DNA from: Gammaproteobacteria bacterium
Lineage (GTDB): Bacteria > Pseudomonadota > Gammaproteobacteria > Chromatiales > Chromatiaceae
Assembly: GCA_019136395.1 (NCBI GenBank)
Contig: JAGVUH010000693.1
Span: forward strand, 1-8,856
Direction of reading: 5' to 3'
Length of the DNA stretch: 8,856 nucleotides
Shown here: positions 1 through 7,258 of the stretch, in pieces
Numbering within the stretch: the stretch's first letter is position 1
Layout of the letters: the number at the start of each line of letters is the position of its first letter
Position numbers and translations under genes: made by a program
Notes under the pieces: generated by a model
The model's input: only the letters and a program-made list of their open reading frames with translations
What the model was told of the DNA's origin: nothing
Database searches by the model: none

Positions 1-852
1 TTCCTCAAAAAGTACGATATGTCCCGCTACCGCGCCCTGTTCCTGGCCGGCGAGCGCTGCGACCCCGACACCCTGCATTGGGCCGAGGAGATCCTCCAGC
101 GCCCGGTCATCGACCACTGGTGGCAGACCGAGACCGGCTGGGGCATCGCCGCCAACCTCATGGGCGTGGAGCCCCTGCCGGTCAAGGCCGGCTCCCCCAC
201 CAAGGCGGTGCCCGGCTTTGACGTGCGCATCCTCGACGACGACGGCCACGAACAGGCCCCGGGCCAGATCGGCCGCATCATGATCAAGCTGCCCATGCCC
301 CCCGGCTGCCTGCCCACCCTGTGGCAGAAGGATGACCGCTTCGTCGACTCCTATCTGAGCGCCGAGCCCGGCTACTACCTCACCGGCGACGCCGGCATGA
401 AGGACGAGGACGGCTACCTGTTCATCATGTCCCGCATCGACGACATCATCAACGTCGCCGGCCACCGCCTCTCCACCGGCGGCATGGAAGAGGTCCTCGC
501 CTCCCATCCCGACGTCGCCGAGTGCGCCGTCATCGGCGCCGCCGACCAGCTCAAGGGCGAGGTCCCCGTCGGCCTGGTGGTGCTCAAGAGCGGCGTCGAC
601 CGCCCTGAAGAGGAGATCGACCGCGAACTGGTGGCCCTGGTGCGCGAGAAGATCGGCCCGGTGGCCGACTTCAAGAAGGTGGTCGTGGTCGAGCGCCTGC
701 CCAAGACCCGCTCCGGCAAGATCCTGCGCGGCACCATGAAGCGCATCGCCGACGGTCAGGACTTCAACATGCCCGCCACCATCGACGACCCGGCCATCCT
801 CGACGAGATCACCGCCAAGCTACAGACCATCGGCTACGCGCATCACGTTTGA
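1..852 (+). CDS. prpE: Propionyl-CoA synthetase PrpE, C-terminal part (5' end outside window)
   Basis: This adenylate-forming cytoplasmic enzyme activates propionate with ATP and CoA to propionyl-CoA, the entry step of the methylcitrate cycle. The frame is open from base 1 and gives 283 residues, somewhat under half of the usual 620-635, so the true start lies upstream and the ATG at 19 is internal. Visible superfamily motifs, numbered from base 1, are the WWQTETGW adenylate-binding motif, a YLTGD motif, the RIDDIINVAGHRLS hinge/CoA region, and the C-terminal PKTRSGK with catalytic lysine K240. This lysine is the one acetylated in family members. The PVKAGSP and PPGCLPTLWQ segments resemble PrpE more than acetyl-CoA synthetase, and the methylcitrate genes downstream support this choice. 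An acetyl-CoA synthetase with broad specificity is the main alternative. The regulator gene follows after 44 nt. Confidence 0.88.
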   Translation, partial: FLKKYDMSRYRALFLAGERCDPDTLHWAEEILQRPVIDHWWQTETGWGIAANLMGVEPLPVKAGSPTKAVPGFDVRILDDDGHEQAPGQIGRIMIKLPMPPGCLPTLWQKDDRFVDSYLSAEPGYYLTGDAGMKDEDGYLFIMSRIDDIINVAGHRLSTGGMEEVLASHPDVAECAVIGAADQLKGEVPVGLVVLKSGVDRPEEEIDRELVALVREKIGPVADFKKVVVVERLPKTRSGKILRGTMKRIADGQDFNMPATIDDPAILDEITAKLQTIGYAHHV

Positions 853-896
853 GGCCCGCTTCGGCCCCAGCCGGGAGCACCGCACCTTGATTCGCG

Positions 897-1604
897 ATGG
901 ATATAGCCACTCACCCCATGCTTGACCAGGACATCACCCTCGCCGACCAGATCTTCACCCGCATGCGCCGGGAGATCGTCGAGGGCCAGCTCCCGCCGGG
1001 CTCCAAGATGAGCGAGCCCGAGCTGGCACGGCGCTACGGCATCAGTCGTGGCCCCCTGCGCGAGGCCCTGCGGCGGCTGGAGTCCTCCAGCCTGGTGGTG
1101 CGCCGGCCCAACGTCGGCGCCCGGGTGGTGGAGCTCACCAGCGACCAGTTGCTGGACCTCTACTACCTGCGCGAGGCCCTGGAGGGCATGGCGGCGCGCC
1201 TGGCCGCCGAACGCATGAGCGACGAGGAGATCGCCGAGCTCCAGGACCTGATCGCCCTTCACGAGCGCCAGGTCGCCCAGGACCACGGCCTGGCCTACTA
1301 CCAGAGCGAGGGCGACCTGGACTTCCACTACTGCATCGTCCGCGGCAGCCACAACGCCCGGTTGCAGGAGCTGCTGGCCAACGACCTTTACCACCTGGTG
1401 CGCATGTACCGCTGCCAGTTCGCCATGACCGGCCCACGGACCCCGACGGCCCTGCGCGAGCACGCCCAGATCGTCGAGGCCATCGCCGCCCGCGACGGCG
1501 AACTGGCGGAGGTTCTGATGCGCCGCCACATCCGCGCCGCCCGCCAGCAGGTGGAGAAGCGCCTTACGGGCGAACTGCCAACCCCGCCGCCGCTGACCCA
1601 TTGA
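897..1604 (+). CDS. GntR-family (FadR/FCD subfamily) transcriptional regulator of the prp cluster
   Basis: A 235-residue DNA-binding regulator of the size usual for FCD-type GntR proteins. Residues about 15-78 form the winged helix-turn-helix, including SEPELARRYGISRGPLREAL. Residues about 85-215 form the helical FCD ligand-binding domain. D140 and H144 (in DLDFH), H189 (REHAQ) and H211 (RRHIR) are placed as in metal-binding FCD domains, so a metal-assisted carboxylate ligand is likely. Known relatives sit directly before prpB in Pseudomonas-type prp operons, so control by a methylcitrate-cycle intermediate is a reasonable inference. The protein is not the sigma-54-dependent PrpR of enterobacteria. 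The start is uncertain: neither the ATG at 897 nor the one at 918 has a well-placed Shine-Dalgarno site, and a GGAG at 874-877 is 19 nt from the first. The gene is codirectional with prpE and prpB. Confidence 0.88.
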   Translation: MDIATHPMLDQDITLADQIFTRMRREIVEGQLPPGSKMSEPELARRYGISRGPLREALRRLESSSLVVRRPNVGARVVELTSDQLLDLYYLREALEGMAARLAAERMSDEEIAELQDLIALHERQVAQDHGLAYYQSEGDLDFHYCIVRGSHNARLQELLANDLYHLVRMYRCQFAMTGPRTPTALREHAQIVEAIAARDGELAEVLMRRHIRAARQQVEKRLTGELPTPPPLTH

Positions 1605-1778
1605 CAGGGGGTAAAGGTTGGGACCCCGCTGGAACCCAGCCGCCGTCCCGGCCCCGCCCCGCTTGATCCCTGAGCCGGAGGCCAATCGGCACCAGCCGAG
1701 CCAACAGTCGCGCGCGGACCCGCCCTGATCCCGGTAGCCGCCGCCTCATCCAATAATCTGAATGCTAGAGCAACCACC
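1605..1778 (+). other. Intergenic region before prpB; likely control region, no confident promoter or operator
   Basis: This 174-nt gap is mostly GC-rich, with an AT-richer pocket at about 1749-1764 just before prpB (AATAAT at 1752-1757). The pocket could hold a -10 element, but no convincing -35 hexamer lies 16-18 nt upstream. A stem-loop follows the regulator stop: GGTTGGG (1616-1622) pairs with CCCAGCC (1635-1641) with one G-U pair and a 12-nt loop. It has no T-tract, so it is not a classical terminator. I found no clear GntR-type palindrome. The prpB start has only a weak ribosome-binding site (AGAG at 1767-1770). Confidence 0.35.
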
Positions 1779-2602
1779 ATGACCGCATCCCTCTCCCCGG
1801 GCGCCCTGTTGCGCCAGGCCGTCCGCGACGAACAGCCCCTGCAAGTGGTCGGCACCATCAACGCCTACCACGCCATCATGGCCGAGAAGACCGGCTACCG
1901 CGCCCTCTACCTCCTGCACGACGTCTGCGAGGACGTGCGCCGCATCACCTACGTTACCCAGACCCCCCTGCTGGTGGACGCTGACACCGGCATGGGCCCC
2001 AGCGCCTTCAACATCGAGCGCACCGTGCGTGACCTGATGCGCGCCGGGGCCGCCGGCTGCCACATCGAGGACCAGGTCCAGGCCAAGCGCTGCGGCCACC
2101 GCCCGGGCAAGGCCATCGTCTCCCAGGGGGAGATGGTCGATCGCATCAAGGCCGCCGCCGACATGACTTCGTCATCATGGCCCGCACCGACGCCCTGGCG
2201 GTGGAGGGCTTCCAGTCCGCCATCGACCGCGCCTGCGCCTGCGTCGAGGCCGGGGCGGACATGATCTTCCCCGAGGCCATGACCCAGCTCGACCAGTACC
2301 AGCAGTTCGTCCAGGCGGTGGGCGTGCCGGTGCTGGCCAACATCACTGAATTCGGCTCCACCCCCCTCTACACCACCCAGGAACTGGGCGGCGTCGGCGT
2401 CGGCCTGGTGCTCTATCCCCTGTCCGCCTTCCGCGCCATGAATCAGGCTGCCCTCAAGGTCTTCCAGGCCATCCGCCGCGATGGCACCCAGCAGGGGGTG
2501 GTCGACCTGATGCAGACGCGGATGGAACTGTACGACTACCTGGGTTACCACGCCTTCGAGCAGAAACTCGACGCCCTCTTCGCCGGGGGCGGGGCGGACT
2601 GA
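1779..2602 (+). pseudogene. prpB: 2-methylisocitrate lyase PrpB, disrupted by an internal deletion and a frameshift
   Basis: Intact PrpB cleaves 2-methylisocitrate to pyruvate and succinate, the last step of the methylcitrate cycle. The family is recognisable from [16 protein letters not shown], the KRCGH catalytic motif (C105 in the first frame), [31 protein letters not shown] and the C-terminal [13 protein letters not shown] end. Two lesions are visible. At 1913/1914 the text runs YL directly into [12 protein letters not shown]. Family members carry about 19 more residues there, the SGGG...LPDLG substrate loop. At 2163-2164, two bases (AT) stand where family members have about five codons between AAAD and DFVIMARTD, a net loss near 13 nt that shifts the frame. 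The first frame then ends at a stop at 2262-2264 (161 aa). The remaining 145 codons continue in another frame from 2165 to the TGA at 2600-2602. Joined, the two parts give about 273 residues against 290-300. A real pseudogene and an assembly error remain equally open. Confidence 0.85.
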
Positions 2603-2658
2603 ACTCACCCTTTTCGTCGCCGCTGACGGCGCCACCGCGCGGACCCGTCAGCCGAACC

Positions 2659-2673
2659 TGAGGCCAGACCTCA
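2659..2673 (+). other. Small inverted repeat in the prpB-prpC spacer
   Basis: TGAGG (2659-2663) and CCTCA (2669-2673) form a perfect 5-bp inverted repeat with a 5-nt spacer, 24 nt before the prpC start. A second small hairpin, CGCCG/CGGCG, lies at 2618-2631. Neither has a T-tract. They could be mRNA structure or an operator half-site pair, but nothing in the sequence decides this. Confidence 0.2.
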
Positions 2674-2686
2674 CACCAGCACTATT

Positions 2687-2690
2687 GGAG
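2687..2690 (+). promoter_or_regulatory. Ribosome-binding site of prpC
   Basis: GGAG lies 7 nt before the ATG at 2698. This is the best-placed Shine-Dalgarno sequence in the cluster, and it fixes the prpC start. Confidence 0.8.
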
Positions 2691-2697
2691 TAACACC

Positions 2698-3846
2698 ATG
2701 AGCGAGCAACCCGCGGCCCCCAAGGTCAAGAAATCCGTCGCCCTCTCCGGCACCGCCGCCGGCAACACCGCCGTCTGCACCGTCGGGCGTACCGGCAACG
2801 ACCTGCACTACCGGGGCTATGACATCCTGGAATTCGCCGACCTCGCCGAGTTCGAGGAGATCGCCTACCTGCTGATCCACGGCGACCTGCCCAACCGGGG
2901 CCAGTTGGCGGAGTACAAGCGTCACCTCCAGTCCCAGCGCAACCTGCCCGCGGCCCTCAAGACCGTCCTGGAGCAACTGCCGGCCTCCGCCCACCCCATG
3001 GACGTGCTGCGCACCGGCGCCTCGGTCCTCGGCACCCTGGAGCCGGAGAAGGAGGCCCAGCCCTTGGCGGCGGCGCGGGACATTGGTGACCGGCTCATGG
3101 CCAGCTTCGGCTCCATGCTGCTCTACTGGTACCACTTCAGCCACCATGGCCGTCGCATCAATGAGGAGACCGACGACGAGTCCATCGCCGCCCACTTCCT
3201 GCACCTGCTCCATGGCCGTAAGCCCTCGGACCTGCAGGTGCGCGCCATGCACACCTCGCTGAACCTCTACGCCGAGCACGAGTTCAACGCCTCGACCTTC
3301 ACCGCCCGGGTCATCGCCGGCACCGGCTCCGATCTCTATTCCGCCATCACCGGCGCCATCGGTGCCCTGCGCGGTCCCAAGCACGGCGGCGCCAACGAGG
3401 TGGCCTGCGACATCCAGTGCCGCTATGCCACCCCCGACGAGGCCGAGGCCGACATCCGCGCCCGCATGGAGCGCAAGGAGATCGTCATCGGCTTTGGCCA
3501 TCCGGTCTACACCATCGGCGATCCGCGCAATCAGGTGATCAAGACCGTCGCCAAGCGCCTGGCCGACGACGCCGGCGACCATCAGTGCTATGACATCGCC
3601 GAGCGTCTGGAGACCATCATGTGGGACATCAAGAAGATGTTCCCCAACCTCGACTGGTTCTCCGCCGTCAGCTACCGCCTGATGGGCGTGCCCACCGCCA
3701 TGTTCACGCCCCTGTTCGTCATCGCCCGCACCAGCGGCTGGGTGGCGCACGTCATCGAGCAACGCATCGACAACAAGATCATCCGCCCTAGCGCCAACTA
3801 CGTCGGGCCGGAGAATCGCATCTGGGTGCCGCTCGACCAGCGCTGA
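2698..3846 (+). CDS. prpC: 2-methylcitrate synthase PrpC
   Basis: PrpC condenses propionyl-CoA with oxaloacetate to 2-methylcitrate in the cytoplasm. The 382-residue protein has the normal length for PrpC and is all-helical citrate-synthase type. The catalytic triad is present: H229 in [10 protein letters not shown]268 in [14 protein letters not shown] and D319 in [10 protein letters not shown]. The C-terminal [11 protein letters not shown] supplies the conserved arginine region. The early motif ([20 protein letters not shown]) and the short GHPVYT-type active-site loop favour 2-methylcitrate synthase over housekeeping citrate synthase, and the prp neighbours agree. The ATG at 2698 has a good ribosome-binding site. 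The spacer from prpB is 95 nt and holds no obvious terminator, so cotranscription with prpB is plausible. No frame damage is seen, unlike in prpB. Confidence 0.93.
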   Translation: MSEQPAAPKVKKSVALSGTAAGNTAVCTVGRTGNDLHYRGYDILEFADLAEFEEIAYLLIHGDLPNRGQLAEYKRHLQSQRNLPAALKTVLEQLPASAHPMDVLRTGASVLGTLEPEKEAQPLAAARDIGDRLMASFGSMLLYWYHFSHHGRRINEETDDESIAAHFLHLLHGRKPSDLQVRAMHTSLNLYAEHEFNASTFTARVIAGTGSDLYSAITGAIGALRGPKHGGANEVACDIQCRYATPDEAEADIRARMERKEIVIGFGHPVYTIGDPRNQVIKTVAKRLADDAGDHQCYDIAERLETIMWDIKKMFPNLDWFSAVSYRLMGVPTAMFTPLFVIARTSGWVAHVIEQRIDNKIIRPSANYVGPENRIWVPLDQR

Positions 3847-3958
3847 GCCGGCGGGGCTGCCCTGATGCTTGTCCGTGGCGACGAGTGCCGGCGTTGCTTA
3901 CCCTGACACTCGGGCATGGCCGCGACCGCTCCCTGACCCCGGCCTGACTCTCTTCGTC

Positions 3959-3981
3959 CCCTCCCCCCTTGCGGGGGAGGG
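3959..3981. repeat. G/C-tract palindromic intergenic repeat
   Basis: CCCTCCCCC (3959-3967) and GGGGGAGGG (3973-3981) form a perfect 9-bp stem with a 5-nt loop (CTTGC), followed by more G-runs up to about 3995. Similar CCCTCCCCC...GGGGGAGGG palindromes are common between genes in many high-GC proteobacteria, often in many copies per genome. It lies about 110 nt after the prpC stop and lacks a T-tract, so a role in 3' end protection or weak termination is possible but unproven. Confidence 0.6.
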
Positions 3982-4027
3982 CTGGGGAGAGGGGGATGAA
4001 ACCGCGGCGACGCCCGGGTCGGGTGTC

Positions 4028-4106
4028 GTCTGGCGGGGGACGCCGTGAATACGTCCATGTAGGCTTGCCGCCAGCATCCTTGCTGGCGACACCCCCGCCA
4101 GACGCC
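4028..4106 (+). repeat. 79-nt structured intergenic repeat, copy 1
   Basis: An outer 13-bp perfect inverted repeat (4027-4039 with 4092-4104; core GTCTGGCGGGGG) encloses two inner hairpins. Hairpin 1 is TACG/TGTA with loop TCCA (4050-4061). Hairpin 2 is the perfect 8-bp CGCCAGCA/TGCTGGCG with loop TCCT (4069-4088). The element aligns without gaps to the reverse complement of 7097-7175, with 65 of 79 positions identical. It contains no coding region. It looks like a mobile or domesticated palindromic element of the kind found between genes in many gammaproteobacteria. I cannot name the family with certainty. Confidence 0.85.
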
Positions 4107-4173
4107 CCCCGACCCTCCCCGGCCAGGCCAACCGCCGCGGGACTACGAATCTAATACGGTCTGAGGGGGGGAC

Positions 4174-4231
4174 TAGCAGCTCAGCGGCCAGCCCAGGTTG
4201 AGCGGGCTGCCGCTGCTAAACCCGGCTTTTT
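4174..4231 (+). terminator. Large imperfect hairpin with T-run; possible terminator upstream of acnD
   Basis: TAGCAGC (4174-4180), GGC (4186-4188) and AGCCC (4190-4194) pair in order with GGGCT (4204-4208), GCC (4209-4211) and GCTGCTA (4212-4218). A 5-nt and a 1-nt bulge interrupt the 5' arm. TTTTT follows at 4227-4231, 8 nt after the stem, which is further than a classical Rho-independent terminator allows. An alternative stem, GCCG (4209-4212) with CGGC (4223-4226), would sit directly before the T-run but is only 4 bp. If active, it would separate prpBC from acnD-prpF. Confidence 0.35.
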
Positions 4232-4392
4232 GGCCCTCCTGGATGCGGCCTTTGAACAGCAACCGGCACTGGCCGCTCCGCAGCGCGGCTACTGAAAATC
4301 AACGCTTGAGGGCCGCATTGGCGGCCACAGACCCCTCACCCTTGCCGGCCGCTCGCCACCGCGGCCCTTGACCACCAGATAAAACGACCACC

Positions 4393-7014
4393 ATGAACAC
4401 CGCCTACCGCCAGCCCCTTCCCGGCACCGACCTGGACTACTTCGACGCCCGCGCCGCCGTCGATGCCCTCCAGCCCGGGGCCTATGCCCAACTACCCTAT
4501 ACCGCCCGCGTCCTGGCCGAGAACCTGGTGCGCCGCTGCGACCCGGCGCTGCTTAACGACGCCCTGTGCCAGCTCATCGAGCGTCGCCAGGACCTGGACT
4601 TTCCCTGGTACCCGGCGCGGGTGGTGTGCCACGACATCCTCGGCCAGACCGCCCTGGTGGACCTAGCGGGCCTGCGCGACGCCATCGCCGAGCAAGGCGG
4701 CGATCCCGCCCTGGTCAACCCGGTGGTGCCGACCCAGTTGATCGTCGACCACTCCCTGGCGGTGGAACATGCCGGCTTCGAGCCCGATGCCTTCGCGAAG
4801 AACCGGGCCATCGAGGACCGGCGCAACGAGGACCGCTTCCACTTCATCGACTGGACGCGCACCGCCTTCCAGAATGTCGATGTCATCCCCGCCGGCAACG
4901 GCATCATGCACCAGATCAATCTGGAGAAGATGTCGCCGGTGGTCCAGGTGCGCCCGGATGAGCGGGGCAAGGGCATAGCCTTCCCCGACACCTGCGTTGG
5001 CACCGACAGCCACACCCCCCATGTCGATGCCCTGGGGGTCATCGCCATCGGCGTCGGCGGCCTGGAGGCCGAGACGGTCATGCTGGGCCGCGCCTCCATG
5101 ATGCGCCTGCCGGATATCGTCGGCGTCAAGTTGACCGGCCAGCGCCAGCCAGGCATCACCGCCACCGACATCGTCCTCGCCCTGACCGAGTTCCTGCGCC
5201 AGGAGCGGGTGGTGGGGGCCTACGTGGAGTTCTTCGGCGAGGGGGCGGCTAGCCTCTCCATCGGCGACCGCGCCACCATCTCCAACATGTGCCCGGAATA
5301 CGGTGCCACTGCGGCCATGTTCTACATCGATGGCCAGACCCTCGATTATCTGCGCCTCACCGGCCGCGAGCCCCAGCAGGTGGCCCTGGTCGAGACATAC
5401 GCCAAGACCGCCGGCCTCTGGGCCGACAGCCTGGTCACCGCCGTCTATCCCCGCGTCCTGGAGTTCGACCTGTCGAGCGTGGTGCGCAACCTGGCCGGCC
5501 CCTCCAACCCCCACCGCCGCCTGCCGACCTCTGCCTTGCAAGAACGGGGCATCGCCGACGCCGCCAAGCTCGCCGCCGCCCGCGCCGAGGAGGCCCAGGG
5601 CCTGCTCCCCGATGGGGCAGTGATCATCGCCGCCATCACCTCCTGCACCAATACCTCCAACCCGCGCAACGTGGTCGCCGCCGGCCTGTTGGCCAGGAAG
5701 GCCAACCAACTGGGCCTGGTGCGCAAGCCCTGGGTCAAGACCTCCTTCGCCCCCGGCTCCAAGGTCGCCAAGCTCTATCTGGAGGAGGCCGGGCTGCTCG
5801 GCGAGCTGGAGCAACTGGGCTTCGGCATCGTCGCCTATGCCTGCACCACCTGCAACGGCATGTCCGGCGCCCTGGAGCCCCAGATCCAGCAGGAGATCAT
5901 CGACCGCGACCTCTATGCCGTGGCCGTGCTGTCCGGCAACCGCAACTTCGACGGCCGCATCCACCCCTATGCCAAGCAGGCCTTCCTCGCCTCGCCGCCC
6001 CTGGTGGTGGCCTATGCCATCGCCGGTACCATCCGCTTCGATATCGAGCGGGATGTGCTGGGCCATGACAAGGATGGCAACCCCGTCACCCTCAAGGACC
6101 TGTGGCCGAGCGACGCGGAGATCGACGCTATCGTCGCCGCCTGCGTCAAGCCCGAGCAGTTCCAGCGGGTCTATATCCCCATGTTCGACCTGGGGGCGGT
6201 GGAGCCGGCCAAGAGCCCGCTCTATGACTGGCGGCCCCAGTCGACCTACATCCGCCGTCCGCCCTATTGGGAGGGGGCCCTGGCCGGGGAACGCACCCTC
6301 AAGGGCATGCGGCCCCTGGCGATCCTGGGCGACAACATCACCACCGACCACCTGTCGCCGTCCAACGCTATCCTGCTCAACAGTGCGGCCGGCGAGTACC
6401 TGGCGAAGATGGGCCTGCCGGAGGAGGACTTTAATTCCTACGCCACCCACCGCGGCGATCATCTGACCGCCCAGCGCGCCACCTTCGCCAATCCCAAGCT
6501 CTTGAACGAGATGGTGCGGGATGCGGAGGGCAAGGTGAAGCAGGGCTCCCTGGCGCGGGTGGAGCCGGAGGGTCAGGTGATGCGCATGTGGGAGGCGATT
6601 GAGACCTACATGAACCGCCAGCAGCCGCTGATCATCGTTGCCGGCGCCGACTACGGTCAGGGCTCCTCCCGCGATTGGGCGGCCAAGGGCGTGCGCCTGG
6701 CCGGGGTCGAGGCCATCGCCGCCGAGGGCTTCGAGCGCATCCACCGTACCAACCTGATTGGCATGGGCGTCCTGCCCCTGGAGTTCAAGCCCGGCACCAA
6801 TCGCCTGACCCTGGGTCTGGATGGTACCGAGACCTATGACGTCGTGGGCGAACGCACCCCGCGTGGGGACCTGACCCTGGTGATCCATCGCCAGAATGGC
6901 GAGCGCCTGGAGGTGCCCATGACCTGCCGCCTCGACACTGCCGAGGAGGTGTCGATCTACGCGGCCGGTGGCGTGCTGCAGCGCTTTGCCAAGGATTTTC
7001 TGGGTCAGGCGTGA
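4393..7014 (+). CDS. acnD: Fe/S-dependent 2-methylcitrate dehydratase AcnD
   Basis: AcnD is an aconitase-family [4Fe-4S] enzyme that dehydrates 2-methylcitrate to a methylaconitate isomer, which PrpF converts for further use. Together they replace cofactor-free PrpD. The protein has 873 residues, in the AcnD/AcnA range. Cluster-ligand cysteines are visible at C418 (ITSCTNTSNP), C484 and C487 (ACTTCNGMSG), with the same 66- and 3-residue spacing as in AcnA. The C-terminal swivel domain shows GDNITTDHLSPS (D647-S657) and YGQGSSRDWAAKG with R760 in the active-site loop. The motif SYATHRGDH in place of the SYGSRRGNH-type motif of housekeeping AcnA supports AcnD, as does prpF next door. No Shine-Dalgarno site precedes the ATG at 4393. 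Unusually, the gene is flanked by long spacers with inverted copies of one repeat. An AcnA paralogue is the less likely alternative. Confidence 0.92.
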   Translation: MNTAYRQPLPGTDLDYFDARAAVDALQPGAYAQLPYTARVLAENLVRRCDPALLNDALCQLIERRQDLDFPWYPARVVCHDILGQTALVDLAGLRDAIAEQGGDPALVNPVVPTQLIVDHSLAVEHAGFEPDAFAKNRAIEDRRNEDRFHFIDWTRTAFQNVDVIPAGNGIMHQINLEKMSPVVQVRPDERGKGIAFPDTCVGTDSHTPHVDALGVIAIGVGGLEAETVMLGRASMMRLPDIVGVKLTGQRQPGITATDIVLALTEFLRQERVVGAYVEFFGEGAASLSIGDRATISNMCPEYGATAAMFYIDGQTLDYLRLTGREPQQVALVETYAKTAGLWADSLVTAVYPRVLEFDLSSVVRNLAGPSNPHRRLPTSALQERGIADAAKLAAARAEEAQGLLPDGAVIIAAITSCTNTSNPRNVVAAGLLARKANQLGLVRKPWVKTSFAPGSKVAKLYLEEAGLLGELEQLGFGIVAYACTTCNGMSGALEPQIQQEIIDRDLYAVAVLSGNRNFDGRIHPYAKQAFLASPPLVVAYAIAGTIRFDIERDVLGHDKDGNPVTLKDLWPSDAEIDAIVAACVKPEQFQRVYIPMFDLGAVEPAKSPLYDWRPQSTYIRRPPYWEGALAGERTLKGMRPLAILGDNITTDHLSPSNAILLNSAAGEYLAKMGLPEEDFNSYATHRGDHLTAQRATFANPKLLNEMVRDAEGKVKQGSLARVEPEGQVMRMWEAIETYMNRQQPLIIVAGADYGQGSSRDWAAKGVRLAGVEAIAAEGFERIHRTNLIGMGVLPLEFKPGTNRLTLGLDGTETYDVVGERTPRGDLTLVIHRQNGERLEVPMTCRLDTAEEVSIYAAGGVLQRFAKDFLGQA

Positions 7015-7096
7015 GGTCAGTAACGAGCCTGGGAGGTTTTATAGCCACGCATGCCGCTTTTTGCTCTTGGCCGAGCGTGTAGAGGGAGGGGCGGGT

Positions 7097-7175
7097 GGCG
7101 TTTGGCGGGGGTGTCAACCGCAGGGAGGCGGTTGGCAAGCCTCCAGGGATGGATGCACGGCGTCCCCCGCCAGAC
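7097..7175 (-). repeat. 79-nt structured intergenic repeat, copy 2 (inverted relative to copy 1)
   Basis: The outer arms are GGCGTTTGGCGGGGG (7097-7111) and CCCCCGCCAGACGCC (7164-7178), 15 pairs with one G-T wobble. Inside on the + strand are CAACCGC/GCGGTTG with loop AGGGAG (7115-7134) and TCCA/TGGA with loop GGGA (7142-7153). It fills the middle of the acnD-prpF spacer and is the gapless reverse-complement partner of 4028-4106. If acnD and prpF are cotranscribed, the mRNA carries both hairpins 83 nt and 115-135 nt downstream of the acnD stop and more than 100 nt before the prpF start. Confidence 0.85.
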
Positions 7176-7254
7176 GCCGCCCGACCCGGAACGACCGAGA
7201 AGGGATTTGCGCTGGCTATATCGGCTCTTTCCACGCTAACTCCTAATTCGTAAT

Positions 7255-7258
7255 AGGA
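7255..7258 (+). promoter_or_regulatory. Ribosome-binding site of prpF
   Basis: AGGA lies 10 nt before the ATG at 7269, in an AT-richer stretch (about 7240-7264). It supports this start for prpF. Confidence 0.65.

Larger units (their letters stand above)
3847..4392. other. 546-nt gene-free spacer between prpC and acnD, rich in hairpins and repeats
   Basis: No convincing gene lies here. From left to right it holds a G/C-tract hairpin (3959-3981), copy 1 of a 79-nt structured repeat (4028-4106), a large imperfect hairpin followed by a T-run (4174-4231), a GCCGC/GCGGC hairpin (4272-4289) and a perfect GGCCGC-ATTG-GCGGCC hairpin (4311-4326). One frame is open from 4155 to the TGA at 4293-4295 without a start codon and could be a gene remnant. 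The acnD start has no clear Shine-Dalgarno site, and I could not find a convincing promoter. A spacer this long inside a pathway operon suggests repeat insertion, gene loss, or a separate acnD-prpF transcript. Confidence 0.6.

Noticed and set aside
2177..2602. Independent 141-residue gene starting at the ATG at 2177
   Set aside because: The ATG is the internal Met of VIMARTD in PrpB and has no Shine-Dalgarno site. The frame is the severed C-terminal half of prpB.
2671..3762. Long - strand open frame (363 codons) opposite prpC
   Set aside because: It mirrors prpC. High GC with C/G third positions leaves the antisense frame open, and the translation is low-complexity Gly/Val/Ala/His-rich with no family motif.
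4028..4106. CRISPR array or ERIC element
   Set aside because: One copy per spacer, with no direct repeats at regular spacing, and the inner sequence does not match the ERIC core as I know it.
3898..4154. Small open frames over the repeat elements, encoding peptides with HGVPRQT and SPARR
   Set aside because: Similar peptides appear from both repeat copies because the frames run across the structured repeat. They reflect the repeat, not genes.
4174..4231. Possible tRNA or small structured RNA gene
   Set aside because: The fold is one bulged hairpin with no cloverleaf arms, no anticodon arm and no TTCRA-type T-loop.
4368..4384. TTGACC plus GATAAA before acnD as a promoter
   Set aside because: The two elements are only a few bases apart and lie too close to the ATG. 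A -10 at proper spacing would fall on the start codon.
4663..6888. Very long - strand open frame (741 codons) opposite acnD
   Set aside because: Same antisense effect. acnD on the + strand has complete, correctly spaced cluster-ligand cysteines and swivel-domain motifs.
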